The notes beneath the pieces were generated by a model. It was not told the origin of the DNA. It searched no databases and was given only the letters and a program-made list of their open reading frames with translations. Below are positions 52,127 through 64,000 of a stretch of DNA of 64,000 nt, piece after piece (within the stretch, counting starts at the first letter, position 1; each line of letters begins with the position of its first letter). The stretch is from Callaeas wilsoni (lineage: Eukaryota; Chordata; Aves; Passeriformes; Callaeidae). The DNA is taken from NCBI GenBank assembly GCA_013398955.1, contig VWPU01006274.1:1-64000 (forward strand), read 5' to 3'. A program made the position numbers and the translations under genes.

Positions 52127-53316
52127 GACTCATGTAATAAATGTCTTTTACAAATTACAGCACTCTTATTTTCTTACAGTAAATCAAATTGGGTCATAAT
52201 GTACAAGTGGTCTCATTGCTGAAATGTCAAAAATAGAACCCGCCTTGTTCTTCCAAAGCAATTCCTCAAATCTAAACCAGCAGTGTGGCCTGACAGTCTA
52301 TAAACCATCTACCTGGATGCAGATCCCTTTTAAGGTAACTGTCTGTAGCTGACAGAAGTATTTCACAAGTATCCAACATGAGCCCTACGCAGAGATCTAT
52401 AGTATGCAGTCATTCGCAGGGGTCTGAATCAGAGTCTTACATACATTGCATTTCTACAATTTTCAGGGAGTTTATGGAATTGGGACTTTTTTCTAAAGAT
52501 CAAACAACTTGCAGTTAATGCCAACCAGTAGACCTATAAAAATTCTGAAAAAGCTTGCATTATTTTCACAAAACCCCTTTTTAATTGATTAGATGAAAGC
52601 CAGTGTAGACACTGAGGAGCTTCTTTAGAGATTCAGGACTCAGTAAGGAAAACAACTCACAAGGACAAGTAAAGATCCAGAATGATGGTCAGATATCATG
52701 AGGATTGTCTTTTTATAAAGTGACTACTACAAATTACCTTAGGTAAGAAGATGAAACAGTCATGTTCATATTATTGCCCTTTTATGAAATAAATAATTGG
52801 ATGAAAAGAAGAGAAAATTTTGCGAAGTAATTTTAGACTCACAATTTAAAATAAGTCTTGCTTTGGAACCAGATTTTGAACATATATGTACTGGTAAGCA
52901 AGCTCACTTATAGCAGTCCTGACCTATCCAGAAGCATATTTGATTAAACACAATTATCTCACTGCCAAGGGAAAAAAACAATCGACCGACCAAACAAAAA
53001 ATTCAAACAAGTATTTAATCAGTATCTCATATGAGAGGTCTGAGAAATCCTAATTTTGCAGAAAGGTTAGCTGGTACAGTCCAACATAGAGGCTACATCC
53101 TCAGATTCTACTGTGCTTGAAATGTTAATTGGGTCAGAGACTGGCCCTTATCACTATGAGAACATCTTGTTTTAAAGAAGGGAAGATCATGCTCACGTAA
53201 CTTGAAATTTTGTAAGTGCTATGAGTGAATATTTCTTTCCCAGACTCTTTCATGCATCACCTGTCCTAATTAATTTAAACCCATAGCTTTCTTCTACCCA
53301 TTCACTATAATGTTGC

Positions 53317-54555
53317 AGAAATAAGCCTGGAAGGCATCTCAAGGGATCATTTAGGCCATCCCCTCCACCAAGTCAGGATCAGCTGTTCCTAAATTATTCT
53401 TGACAGACGTTTGTCCAACCTGTTTATCAGCCCTCATACAGTGAAGTTTGTACAGGCTTCCTACCCAATCAATTCTGATACTATCACAGAAAACATTTCC
53501 TCGTGTCTACCCTTAATCTCTTTTCCTGAAAGTTAAGCCCACTACTTCTTTCGGACATTCACAACAGTTTATTACTTTCTTCTTTGCAGCTACCTTTTAA
53601 ACATTTGAAGACTTATCATATATCCCTTCAGTTTGCCTCTTTCTAGACTAAACAACCTCACTGCCTAGAGTCTTTCCTCACAGGTCATGTTTTCCAGACC
53701 CTCGATCACTCATGCTCGTCTCCTTGGACTCTTTCCAACTGATTCGCATCTTTCTTGAAATGCAGTGCCGCAAACTGGACCCAGTGCTCCAGATGAGGTG
53801 AGAAAGCAGAAGGACTATTTCATGTTTCTTACATATGCCGACATTGTTTATACAACCCAGTATGATGTTTGGGGGTTTGGTAACAGCCTGACCTTCTTCA
53901 CTCATGTTCCTTTTGTATTTGCTCTGGCCCCCAGCTCCTTCACTGAAGGAAAACTAATCTGTCATCTGCTCCACCCCCTTGCAGCTCCCATTGAAGCCCA
54001 AGCACACTGCCTGCTCTTCCACACTGCTTTGCACCCTCTCTGCTTTAGTCCATTGCCCCAGTTTTTCAAGATCATTTTCATCCTCCAAAGCCTTTGCAGT
54101 CCCTCCTGCCTTGGTTTCATGTGCAGTCTACTATCTAGGTTCTTAATTAAACTAAACGATAGAACTGGGTTCAAGAAAAAGCTTGAAGAATCCACCCTTC
54201 TGGTCAGATAGCGAACTGGTGATAACTACATTTTGTGCACAGTTCCCCACACAGTTACATTCTGATAATGTATCCTTCACTTATTTTTATTGAACATCAT
54301 GTAAGACAGTGTCAAAAATCATAATGAAGTCAAGATGCATGACACCTACTTCTTTGCTTTCTCCAGAAGTCTAATTAACCTTAATTCCTTCTGTAGTGTT
54401 ATCTGGCGTGTTCTGTTTCTCTCCACTTGGTAATTTATTGCTCTGCTATCTTGTAGGTGCTTACAGGAGTCTCGTTAGATGTTTGCATTTTTTCTGCAGA
54501 GGAAATGAGTCTTACTGACTTTTAATTCTATTAGTCCACCTTTCTTTATCTTTAA
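53317..54555 (-). mobile_element. Ancient CR1 LINE, long fragment with decayed ORF2
   Basis: On the minus strand this is an old CR1 copy containing the C-terminal part of the reverse-transcriptase ORF2 followed by the 3' region. Around 53590-53720 the minus-strand translation reads GLENMTCEERL, a stop, then LFSLERGKLKGYMISLQMF. This matches the end of CR1 ORF2, where GLE-X-M-X-YEERL and LFSLE-RRLRGDLI are typical. Upstream, the plus-strand block AGACAGTGTCAAAAATCATA with AAGTCAAGATGCATGACACC (about 54304-54345) is the antisense of a conserved CR1 reverse-transcriptase segment. From 53317 to 53590 the 3' region has GTTTGTCCAACCTG and AAGCCCACTACTTCTTTC. Stops and frameshifts are frequent, so the element is dead. 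Its divergence is much greater than that of the copy at 40869, which suggests an insertion shared by many birds. The edges are approximate. Confidence 0.85.
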
Positions 54556-54843
54556 GTGAAAATTATTTTTTCATATACTGTTTTTGTTTTTATTTTTCCC
54601 TTTTATTTCTATTAGNAAAGAAAATAATGAAGTCTGTTTCTAGGAGTAGCAGAATATTTTAAAGCAATAGCCTACTGCATACAGTCTTGAAGACCATATT
54701 CTCTTTGTGTTATATCTTCCTGTTCCTGCTTGGGTCTCCTGTCACAATTTATTTGTTTATCTCTTTGCTCACAGTACTTGCTCCATCCCAGCCTATTTTC
54801 TCCTTCAGTTCTTTCTTGCTGTCCCTTTTCTGACCGATAAATG

Positions 54844-54873
54844 AAAAAGTAGTTCAACAAAAAGTAGTTCAAC
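54844..54873 (+). repeat. 15-bp tandem duplication
   Basis: AAAAAGTAGTTCAAC occurs at 54844-54858 and is repeated exactly at 54859-54873. Confidence 0.95.
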
Positions 54874-55782
54874 AACATTCAAGTGCAGTTTAAGCTTTTG
54901 AACCCAAAGTATTTGAGGTGCTTTAGTATAAAGGTTAATTCACCTAACTGCTGATTTTCACATTCAAATATCCTTATGAACAGTAGATCACACGGTTGTC
55001 TCTGAGGGGAAAGCTGCTTAGGAGCATAAAAAAGCTGTGCACTCTGCCTTGTCTTTTCTCAGATCAAAGAGATTTGAGTGGTGCTGATAGTAGCTTTCAA
55101 GAGATGTTACTAGTGGTAAAATTCAGTAGCTTTCTTCCCGGATGCTTGTTTATCTCTCCCACATTCTCCTTCCTTAATTTAGCTAAACATATACCTAGGT
55201 CAACCTTCCATTTTCTATCGCCCTTGATAATGCCTTTACTCGCCTCATTTCCCATGTCTCACTTGCAGAGGAATAAAAATGCAGATGTATTATTATTACA
55301 GTGTACAGAGAGGGATGAAAGAAAAAACAGAGACCTGTTTTAACCTCTGCAAAGTCATAGTGTTTTGGAAGGATGTTTTTGTGGCATTGGATTTTAGATG
55401 GCCTCTGCCCCGAAAAAACAAGGCAAACAAAATCAAATTTTGAAATGATAAGGCAAACAACAACTTAAACTTTCCCATTTGTTTGAAGGTGCTTTGAACT
55501 AATACTATTCCTCTGAGCCTCTGACTCTCTATTCCACTGTATCCATTTTATATAGGGTTTTCTGAGAAGCTGAGACTTTCCTGAAACAATAGCAGTGGAA
55601 GATGTCTGAATCAGCTGCAGAGAAAGCACGCACTCTGCCAGGGCTCAGCTTAGCTTGCCTCACAGCACAACCAGAAGCCAAGCGCTGTTTCTCCAGCTAT
55701 GCCAGTTACCCACCACCTTCCCAGTCTCTGCTCTCACATCTGTCCTTCCAGCTCTCTCTGATGATTTCAGACACAAACTACC

Positions 55783-55794
55783 TTTTTTTTTTTT
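55783..55794 (+). repeat. Poly(T) run, 12 nt
   Basis: Uninterrupted T homopolymer followed by CCTCCT. Confidence 0.95.
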
Positions 55795-55954
55795 CCTCCT
55801 AAGTGCCTTGATAAATAAAGCAGCAAATACAACCTCTCACTGAAGGAAAGTGTTTATGTGTTTTGGTAAATAACAGCTGTGTGGAGCTGGTGAATGTTCA
55901 TTTCGACATATTCCTATGGAAAGCTGCAACTATTTATATAAAAAAAACCAAAAC

Positions 55955-55985
55955 AACACCACCTTTAAATAACACCACCTTTATT
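55955..55985 (+). repeat. 16-bp tandem duplication
   Basis: AACACCACCTTTAAAT (55955-55970) is followed directly by AACACCACCTTTATT (55971-55985). The second copy has lost one base in the terminal A run. Confidence 0.9.
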
Positions 55986-58900
55986 AGCTTGGTGTATTTA
56001 TGGTTATGCTGGTCTTCTATGGACTCTCTTTGAAGTTAGTGGAAATCCAGTAGATCCATTCTATCTCCAGTTCTGTGGAACTGGCTCACCGACAGAATAT
56101 GGTAAGCATCACTGGAACACTGCTGTAGTACCTCACTGCTTTTGGGACATCAAAGTGGGAAAAGCTTCATTCTCCAGGTGAGTATCTTCAGCTTCAGCCC
56201 AGATACTTCAGGATTCAGCTATCACATACCTTTCAAAACAGGAGAAAGACTAATCCATTTCCTTACATTCTTCACAAAAGTTCAGCATTTCTCCCTGTTG
56301 CACCTGACCTTAGGTTATCAGAGCACTGCACAGGAGGTAGATTGCCATGCTCTGCTAAAAACATTGGTGGTCTGAGGCTTTCCAGGTGCCTTACAGAACA
56401 CAACCTGTTCCCTAGACAGCAGCACCTGCTTGTGAACTCTGCTTCCCTGCTCAGGTGTTTTCTTTGTCACATGTACCATTAATGATCTGCAGATGGGCTG
56501 AACTGCTGGCTAGTTCATCACTCCAAGGCTTGACTCAGGGAGGAAAGACTTAATCCAGATGGGATTTAACCTGTACTGTGTTGCACAGGCTGTCCATTTG
56601 AAATTATTGCCCACTAGCATAGAGTGAAAAAACATTTTCCACAGTGTGTGGTGAGAGACATTGACACTGCAAGACACAGGTGAGCAACTAAGAAAATAGA
56701 TAGTCTGTGTTTGCTAGTATTCACTGACAATTTATGACAGAACAGACAGAGCCTCCCAATCCTGCTCTTTTGCATGGTCGAGGCTAAAGATATTCTCTGG
56801 TCTACTCACCAGACACCTTTTATAGCCCAAGCAGTGCAACTCAGTGAGGTGTTTCAGCCAATGTTAATGAAGTGGAATTTATGGCAAAGGTTGAAAGACA
56901 GAATAACAAAGCAGGTAATTTGCTCTAAGAAGTGTGGGGTTTGTGGTCTGTTTCCATTCCCAGAGGTAAGGTGAGGAAGGAAAACCTAATGGGTAATACA
57001 TAAGAGTCTCAAGACTTGAGCTTGATTCAAAGTGGTGCTTTAAACTTCTTGAGCAAGCCACGTATTTGTGCCTCCTTGTCTCAGTGAGCAGCTGTAGGTT
57101 AAGATCATGCATGGTGGCAGTGAGCATTGTGGAAAATCCTGACATGGAAAAACACCTCAAGAGGAAGCTGTGAAGTTATTTCCTGGTAGTTTGGGACTGG
57201 ATGGAACATAACCTCGTATTTCATCTGAAGTGCTTGCATCAGACTGCTGTGGGAGCTTTTCAAAGACCCTATGTTCAGTCCAAGTTACAACTTGTTTAGG
57301 ACACTCAGGAAGCCAGGAAAATTTTCAAACCATGATATGAGTTACTGTTAGCTCCTATATAGAGGCTAAAATATTAATACAGTGTTTCAACAGCATCCAG
57401 GCATGTCTAGTTGGACAGAAATCTGCCTTCAAACTTGTCTTGCTCTGTTTCACACCTGCCTTCCACCCCACATCCTGTCTCAGAAAGCCCTGCACTTTAT
57501 AAAGAACTGGACTCTGCTACCTGTGGTCTCACCTGTTCCGAAGACCACAACATAACTATGTCTTAACCCATGCTTCCAGGGTTTCTTGCTAGCAGAGAAG
57601 GAAAGCTGGACTGTGTGGTTTCCCAGGGGGACTCTTCTAGTAGCCAGGCAGTCCTATCATCAATTTCCAGTCAGCAGCCCTTTCAGCACATGATATGATA
57701 GCATCAAACCATTTTGATACGCTTCTAAGAAGTATATTTAAATGACATTTTATCTGCTACTGTTTAAGGCTACCTCAAACCTTCAGCTACACCATCAGGC
57801 AAAAGCTGTGCTCCTGAGGAAGATTTTGATGGCCTCCCATACAGAACAGTCATCTCTATTTGCTCCAGATATGTAACAGTAAATGAAGAACAATTTCTGG
57901 AGCCCTTCTAGTTCTGAAATCTACCTTGACTCTTTGTATTGTGTCAAACATGTATTTGCTGAACTTAGTGCCTTATTTCTTCCATTACCAGTTACTGATA
58001 CCATTGTTTATGATTATGGCTATTATATTTACCAGATGTCATTGAAGAGATGCATTTGACTCCTTGGTGTAGTGAAGACCTTATTGCAAAGAAAAATTAT
58101 GGTTTTATTCTCCAATCACTACTTATTTGGAACAAACTCTGAAGGAGTTAATTCTGTTCTCTTCTGGATGGGTGAATTCACATAAAGAAAGAGAAAAAAG
58201 AAATATCATCTCTTGTAGGGAGGTAATGCTTCACTTTAGGATAGGAGATAAAAAGGATTATGGAATTTTAGAAATAATTTCTTTCTTCCCTCCTGGGCTA
58301 CCCTTGTTTTGCCTACAGTATCATTCCTAGAATATCTAGGCTGCATGCAGTGTTGAAGTGTAATTTTCTGTCATTACAGTCACACAAAGTAATATATGCA
58401 TATGCAGTTCTAGTTAGGAGGGGTATGGTCAGAGCCTTGCCAGGCTGCTTTAAATGCTTTTGCCATATGATCTCTCATACCAAAGAAATCATACAGAAAT
58501 GTTTTTCATGCTGTAGAAGACAATGACCCATCCCACACTAAATTCACCATTTTCAGTAATTGGGCATAATAGGGAATTCTCTAGAGAATGCAGCTCATTT
58601 CCAGTGTCTTTGTGCATACATAGTTCAGTTGTTGTTCAAATATCTCTGACTTATAGCACGAACACACAGCAAAGAAGGCACTCCAAAGACTTAGCTGTCT
58701 GCCACTTTTTTCTCAAATCTCACTGCTTTACTGAATGCCTTCTCTCTCTCTGGCATGTCCATGCTCTCCTTTCACATATTTTGTTGGTTTGTTTGGGGGT
58801 TTTTTCCACGTATAACTAAATTACAAAAATTATTTATTTGAAAGCCAAGTATCTGCAGAAGTGACAATTTGAAGAGTTCGATACAGTACATGGCTGGCAT

Positions 58901-60395
58901 GAGCACATTTTGCCTACCACTATACTTGCGAAGTGCCAACTTCTCCAACTAAAAGCACAGAGACAAACGGGCAGGTTTTAACATCCAATGGCCTGTGGTT
59001 CCTCAGCCTGAACCATACAGTCAAATGTTGGTTACAGCTCCACTGACAGGGAGGAAACCTCAGGACAGATCTGTAGCAAGGTGTGAATTCGTGCCTCTGG
59101 TCTAGGGTACCGTAGTTAAGGCAGTTCACTAACATCCCATAGACATCGTAAGAGTATAAATTAGTATTTTCAGTCTGAGGAAACAACATTCTTGAATGAG
59201 ATCTACTTCTTGATCATCACCACCCTAAGAGAACTTTTCCTCCATTGGACTGTTTCGGAGTAAGAAATTAACCTCTGAGATTAAAGTGAGAAAGTGAACT
59301 GCATATGAATATATCAAAAGAACAAGGAAAAGAGCAAGCATCTGGAAAAAATCAAGTTCACTCCTGCTTAGATTATTCCAAAAAAAGATTCTTAAAAGTT
59401 TTATTGGGCACCTGAGAAATGTCTCACAGTCAGGTTTTTCACCTGGTGGAAAATGTTGGAGGTGCCAGTTCCAGAACAGCCATCAAATCTATCACACCTA
59501 CTTATTTTCTTGTTCTGTAGGCAAGTAGTGGATTGATATTTCTAGAGCCGTCTCATATTTGCTACAAGTTTCATCGTGTTCTCTGTTTTGTGGCCCCACA
59601 TTTGCATCAGGATCTATTTTATCTCTGCAGTACTGACAATAGCTAAGTTGTCTATGTGAGGCAAATTATGGACCATCCAGGTACGTGAGCAGATCAGGCA
59701 TTCATGTTCTACCTCTGTGCTTCAGCATGATTTCAAATACTGGAGAGCTCAGTAACATAAACTGACTGCCTAAGAATTTCTAGGCAGAGATGTAGTTGCC
59801 AAAATTTTAAAATATCGTGCCTGAGAAACTACCGTGGTGTTAGTTGCTAGAAGCCACGTTATTTCTGTCAGATATGCAGAGATTGAGTGTGTTTGCCTTA
59901 GCTTAGAAAGTTGAACTCTGCCAATCAACTCCCCTCAAGCCTCCCGGCCCCCCACCCAGCTATTTTCATCTTGGGCAGGAAAATTGGTGCCAAAGTGCTC
60001 ATTAACCTCATCTCTTTACCAGCAGCCTCATACCCGTTAGCACACACTCTCCTGCCCAAAGACATCTTCACAGATACCAGACCCTGACTTGCAGAATTAG
60101 TCTCCTCATTTTATGCTAGTTTCTGTTGGGCATCAAGGTGTTTTTGTTTTACAATTCAGCTGAGACACTTGAAGGTGGACATAAAGAACAGTTTTAAGAC
60201 AAGCATTCTGGCTTGGCAGCCTCTATTCCCACTGAAGCAAAAGTGAATTTTACAGGTTTCACTGAAGACAGAGCTACAACAAGAACAAGTATGTCCAAGC
60301 ACCTCACTCCAGATGTCTTGTCTTGTAGGTGAATGTTCTTCCCTTTAAAGAATATGCTTAAGGGGACTAAACATATATGTAGAGGGATTATCTCC

Positions 60396-60415
60396 TGTGA
60401 CATCTGTGACATCTA
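60396..60415 (+). repeat. 10-bp tandem duplication
   Basis: TGTGACATCT is repeated exactly at 60396-60405 and 60406-60415. Confidence 0.95.
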
Positions 60416-62232
60416 AGATGAATGAATAGTGGGTACTTAAATTGAAATTCAAGAAAGCATTGAATGAGTCAGAGCAATTAATTCAAGGTCTGCCAGACCA
60501 GTTAGCCTATGACCCCTTAAACACTCAAAGAGAGGTAGACACAACATTTGAGTTAAATAATTATAATGGCAGTCTTACTACTTCCATTGATTCTAGAGGC
60601 AGCCAGGCTCTGTTAGTCTAGGGAAGAAATCTAAATCAATCATTGTCCTCTAGAACAGAGACATTGATGTATACAATCCCAAAAGATTCCTTCATCAGTT
60701 TGAAAAATATGTGGATGAAGTTCTCACCTCCTTTACACCCTTGGCAGACACGCTGGGTCTCATGAGATTTTACAGCTATAATAGAAAAGAATTTAAACAT
60801 TGAGTCATAAAGACTACATCTGCATCTCTTTCCTTCTGCCTTCTCCCTCTTCCACCTTGCATTCTTTTCTGAGATGCTTTGAATATATACATACGAAAAT
60901 TGCATGGGGATTGTTCTGTTCATCTAATTAATGTTAGCATTGCAAACTAAAAATAAATAAATTAAAAATGTACAAATTTGTGTTGTACCAGGAAATCGCT
61001 TTTCCTTTCCTATACCTTTTCATAAATCTTTTTTGTTTGTTAGCTTTTTGTAGCTTGGATTTTTATTCTTTTTGTCTCCAGGAGAGCATGTCCTATATAC
61101 AAATTGGTACAACAAACCCAAGCAGATCCACAGGCAATCATTTAAGGGAAAATGTTTGCCTTATACATATTCAATGACAAACCAAAGTGTTCCTGTATAA
61201 CAGCTACATAATATATATTTCAATAAATTATTTAAGTGTGTATTTATGTAGAGGATCTGAACAGCACTAAGAGCACCTTTCTGATGCACAGATGGGTGTT
61301 CTAGTCTGGAGAAGAAAACAAAACTGATTTTGCTAAGTAATATTCTAGTAGACCAGGGCTGCAAGTGTCATCACTCCACACCCTCTCCCAAGGACAGTTA
61401 TCTTCAAAGCTACTGAGGGACCGACGGTGCCCTGTGTGCTGCCAAGGACACTGCTTGCAGAGCAGCCTGTATTTCCACTTCCCCTTCTCTTTGTGCCAGG
61501 GTATCTATCTGCATCTTCCTTGCCCAGCTGCCTGCATCATCATTGCACTTGGTGTCACACAAGTGATCCCTTCCACTCATGTGCCCCCAGCTCTCCCCAC
61601 TATCACTACTACTTTTCTCAGAATTAAACCATTCTGCATGTCAACACGTTCCATAGGGAGGATGGCACAGATATGATATAGATTACAGAACAGCTATCCA
61701 AACTGACTGCAGGATGTTGCAGCTGATGACACTTAAATAATAATTAATAAGCCATGCGTCTTTTAACTACATCCCTTCCATGATCTGTCCCAGTCTCACG
61801 TTCTTCTGACATCAGATGAACAAGACAGGCTTTATGATTTAACTTTGCTTTTTCAACTTTTTTTTAACATACAAATCCGTGACACAGATTTTGCTTCTTT
61901 CTGCCAGTCCCTTCTCCATTATTCAACATTAGTTAGAGAGATAAGACTTGTTAACTTAAATGTGTGCAGAGTAGAATATTTAGATTGATGTATAGAGATG
62001 TTGCTCATAAAAGCATGCACAAGGCCTTGACAAAATCATGCAACCTGTTTTCTCCAGGCAGTTAAAATATTTTCCAATTTAGCCAATGACTAGACTTATC
62101 CCCTATTTTATTCATGAAAACAGTGTCAAAATGCGAAATAAGGGCATTCTGCTTCCTCCCCTAATTTGAAATATCATCTTGAATTGGAAATGAAACAGTT
62201 TTTAAAAAACCTTACATGCCTCAAACTCATGA

Positions 62233-62246
62233 TTTTTTTTTTTTTT
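62233..62246 (+). repeat. Poly(T) run, 14 nt
   Basis: Uninterrupted T homopolymer. Confidence 0.95.
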
Positions 62247-62489
62247 ATGCTGAGACATTTAATTCCCTCCCCTCTTTCAAACTGTGATTTTTTAGACAAG
62301 TGAGGTTTTTTCCAAATGCCCTCAACTCCCATGAAATAGTTCCAAGGCATCCTCTCCAGTTATGTCAATCAGTTTCAGGCAGTCTGCAAAGAGACATGAC
62401 ATTTCATAACAATGACATACCAGCCTGGGAAATGAGTGGTGGGAAATAAGTGGTTTGCTTAAAATAATCTCATTCGTCTACACAGATTC

Positions 62490-62518
62490 ATATATACCTA
62501 TATATACATATATATATA
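62490..62518 (+). repeat. (TA)n microsatellite, interrupted
   Basis: TA dinucleotides run through the stretch with two interruptions (ACC and ACA). The longest pure part is near 62509-62518. It is likely to be length-polymorphic. Confidence 0.9.
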
Positions 62519-64000
62519 ACATATTATCTTTCTTCAACTTAACCTAGTTAAATGCAAAAAAATATTAAAAAGTGAATTAAAAATTGAAAGGCTCGCTACC
62601 TGGGAAAAGATTCGGGTTTCACAAGTAATGAGTGGAAAGAAAAAAAAGTCTGATTTCTCTGCTGCTCATGGGTATTTTGATTGAATTTAACACATCTCAA
62701 GCTGCCAAAAGCCAATGCTACTCATATGAAGCAGTACTGCTTCTCCAATTAAAAAGTGGAAGCACAGCTGCTTCCAGGCAAGTGGAAAGGAAAGTTGGAT
62801 TGAGTGGCAGCAAAAGAAGAGGAAAAAAAATAAATACATGTGCTAATTTCTCTGTAAGAAGTTTATTATTTGGTTGTTTTTGCAAGCAGTTGGCAGCTGT
62901 GGTCATAAGAAGCCAGGGCACAGGTGGAATGGCTGTTATCATGTGTTACCAAAGGAAACACAGGAACACTAACTCCTTCCCTGACTGCACCTTGTTTTTG
63001 ATTTAACATTTTTACCAGCCTTGTTCCCTCTCTTTTTTCCTTTCCTGATGGGAAAAAACTGAATATATTGGACCCTTGTAGTTCACTTCTCAAGAATGAA
63101 AAAATAAACAGAAATTTCTTTTTGAGATACCTCAGGAATAAGATGTGTATATATGATGTGCATTCCTCCATGGTGTTTGATCAAATATAGATAGTTTAAA
63201 AGGGTAGAATCCAATCCAGCTGGAGTACTGGTGTTTTCTCATCCTTCCTATTGAACTGCTGTGCAGACTAGGTATAATACTAGATCATCTGTCGATACTG
63301 TGCTGCATATTTGACACAAGAAGAGCGGTGAAAAGCAGTAAAACTGTCTTCCATTGCAGGATAGTGCACAGACACGCCTAACATCCAATATCCACCACAT
63401 GCAAATATTATTGTTGTAACATTAATTAGCATACTAATAAAACAACATAGAAAACAATCAGCCATCATACTCTTGTCCATTTTTCTTCAGACCTGTGGCC
63501 TTATGCAACACAAATAATTAAGTAAATAAATGCTGCAGCTTAAAAAGGAAACTTGCAAACAATTAAAGATGCGTACAGACAAAAAAGTAAGACATTCTCA
63601 GATTCTAGGCTATGTTAGACTTTGGAAAGCACACATTGCTCTGAACTTTTCCAAATATCCATAAATCATTATTGGGTCAGATTCTAGATCTGACAGCACA
63701 GCTTTTGGACGTATTTGAAAACCAGATGTAAGTTTTAGAGTGCATCTTAAGAGCTGAGAAATCCTCAGGTAACTGTGAGATACCAAATCACTACATATTA
63801 ACTAAGCCAAGTTATACATGTGCTTTCATTCTTCACAAAATGTGAAACAGTTTGAAGAGGCTTAAAATAATCCCTGTAACTTTGCACTCCCTGTGGCCTG
63901 TGTACACAGAGTCTGTTCACATACAGTTTATTCATCTCTCCTGACCTGTAGGTACTTGTGCTGTGATACCAACTCTGTTTTCCAAAGCTGATTTTTAAAC

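Larger units (their letters stand above)
48901..53316. other. Non-genic sequence with a group of minus-strand open frames
   Basis: No gene was confirmed. Three consecutive minus-strand frames (50605-50372, 50347-49994, 49760-49542) read more like protein than their surroundings but are broken and match nothing I recognise. The stretch also holds the CpG islet 51555-51730 and the pyrimidine tract 52088-52126. Elsewhere I see only AT-rich unique sequence. Confidence 0.6.
54556..64000. other. AT-rich non-genic sequence
   Basis: No gene was recognised in 9.4 kb. Open frames are at most about 124 codons (62632-63006, plus), without domains. One ambiguous base (N) is at 54616. Microsatellites and short tandem duplications are listed separately. 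A (TC)n run of 11 bases is near 58741-58751. No transposon family is recognised by eye in this stretch. Confidence 0.65.

Noticed and set aside
53765..54211. 148-codon open frame on the plus strand
   Set aside because: It is the antisense of the decayed CR1 ORF2 (53317-54555, minus), so it is a shadow of the transposon.
1..64000. CRISPR arrays, operons, tRNA or rRNA genes
   Set aside because: No regularly spaced repeats, cloverleaf-like sequences or rRNA signatures were seen. The vertebrate repeat content makes bacterial features inapplicable.

Overview
This window is vertebrate nuclear DNA, most likely from a bird. The best evidence is a CR1 (chicken repeat 1) LINE 3' end at 40869-41140 that finishes in two copies of the octamer ATTCTGTG. 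A second CR1 tail lies in the opposite direction at 14910-15037, and two much older CR1 copies lie at about 33050-33310 and 53317-54555. The rest is AT-rich and has scattered poly(A)/poly(T) runs. The only ambiguous base is an N at 54616. I saw no bacterial, plasmid or phage features.

I recognise no protein-coding gene. The longest open frame is only about 137 codons. The open frames look like chance frames or shadows of repeats and CpG-rich islets. I see no rRNA, tRNA or CRISPR array. The window therefore reads as intergenic or deep intronic sequence (a gene desert). What it offers is transposon fossils, possible regulatory islets and local DNA structure, not genes working together.

Layout. 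1-11160 is AT-rich unique sequence with a palindromic MITE-like relic at 1838-1901. 11161-11715 is a CpG-rich solo LTR of an endogenous retrovirus, flanked by the 5-bp repeat TAACC. 11721-26797 is unique sequence holding one CR1 tail and two perfect 12-bp hairpins (15920-15950 and 17347-17378). 26798-27107 is an isolated CpG islet, followed by about 500 bp of complex, possibly constrained sequence. 28263-40868 is unique AT-rich sequence with an old CR1, an AT palindrome at 34081-34123 and a possible minus-strand terminal exon near 36950-37086. 40869-53316 holds the best-preserved CR1 copy, a CpG-retaining patch at 46089-46181, a hairpin between direct repeats at 48851-48900, a group of minus-strand open frames at 49542-50605 and a second CpG islet at 51555-51730. 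53317-54555 is the longest CR1 fossil, still readable as an antisense reverse-transcriptase ORF2 C-terminus. 54556-64000 is AT-rich unique sequence with microsatellites and short tandem duplications.

No undescribed biological system is evident. The items most worth following up are the solo LTR, the two CpG islets, the candidate terminal exon and the candidate conserved blocks. All need alignment or transcript data that cannot be produced from the sequence alone.
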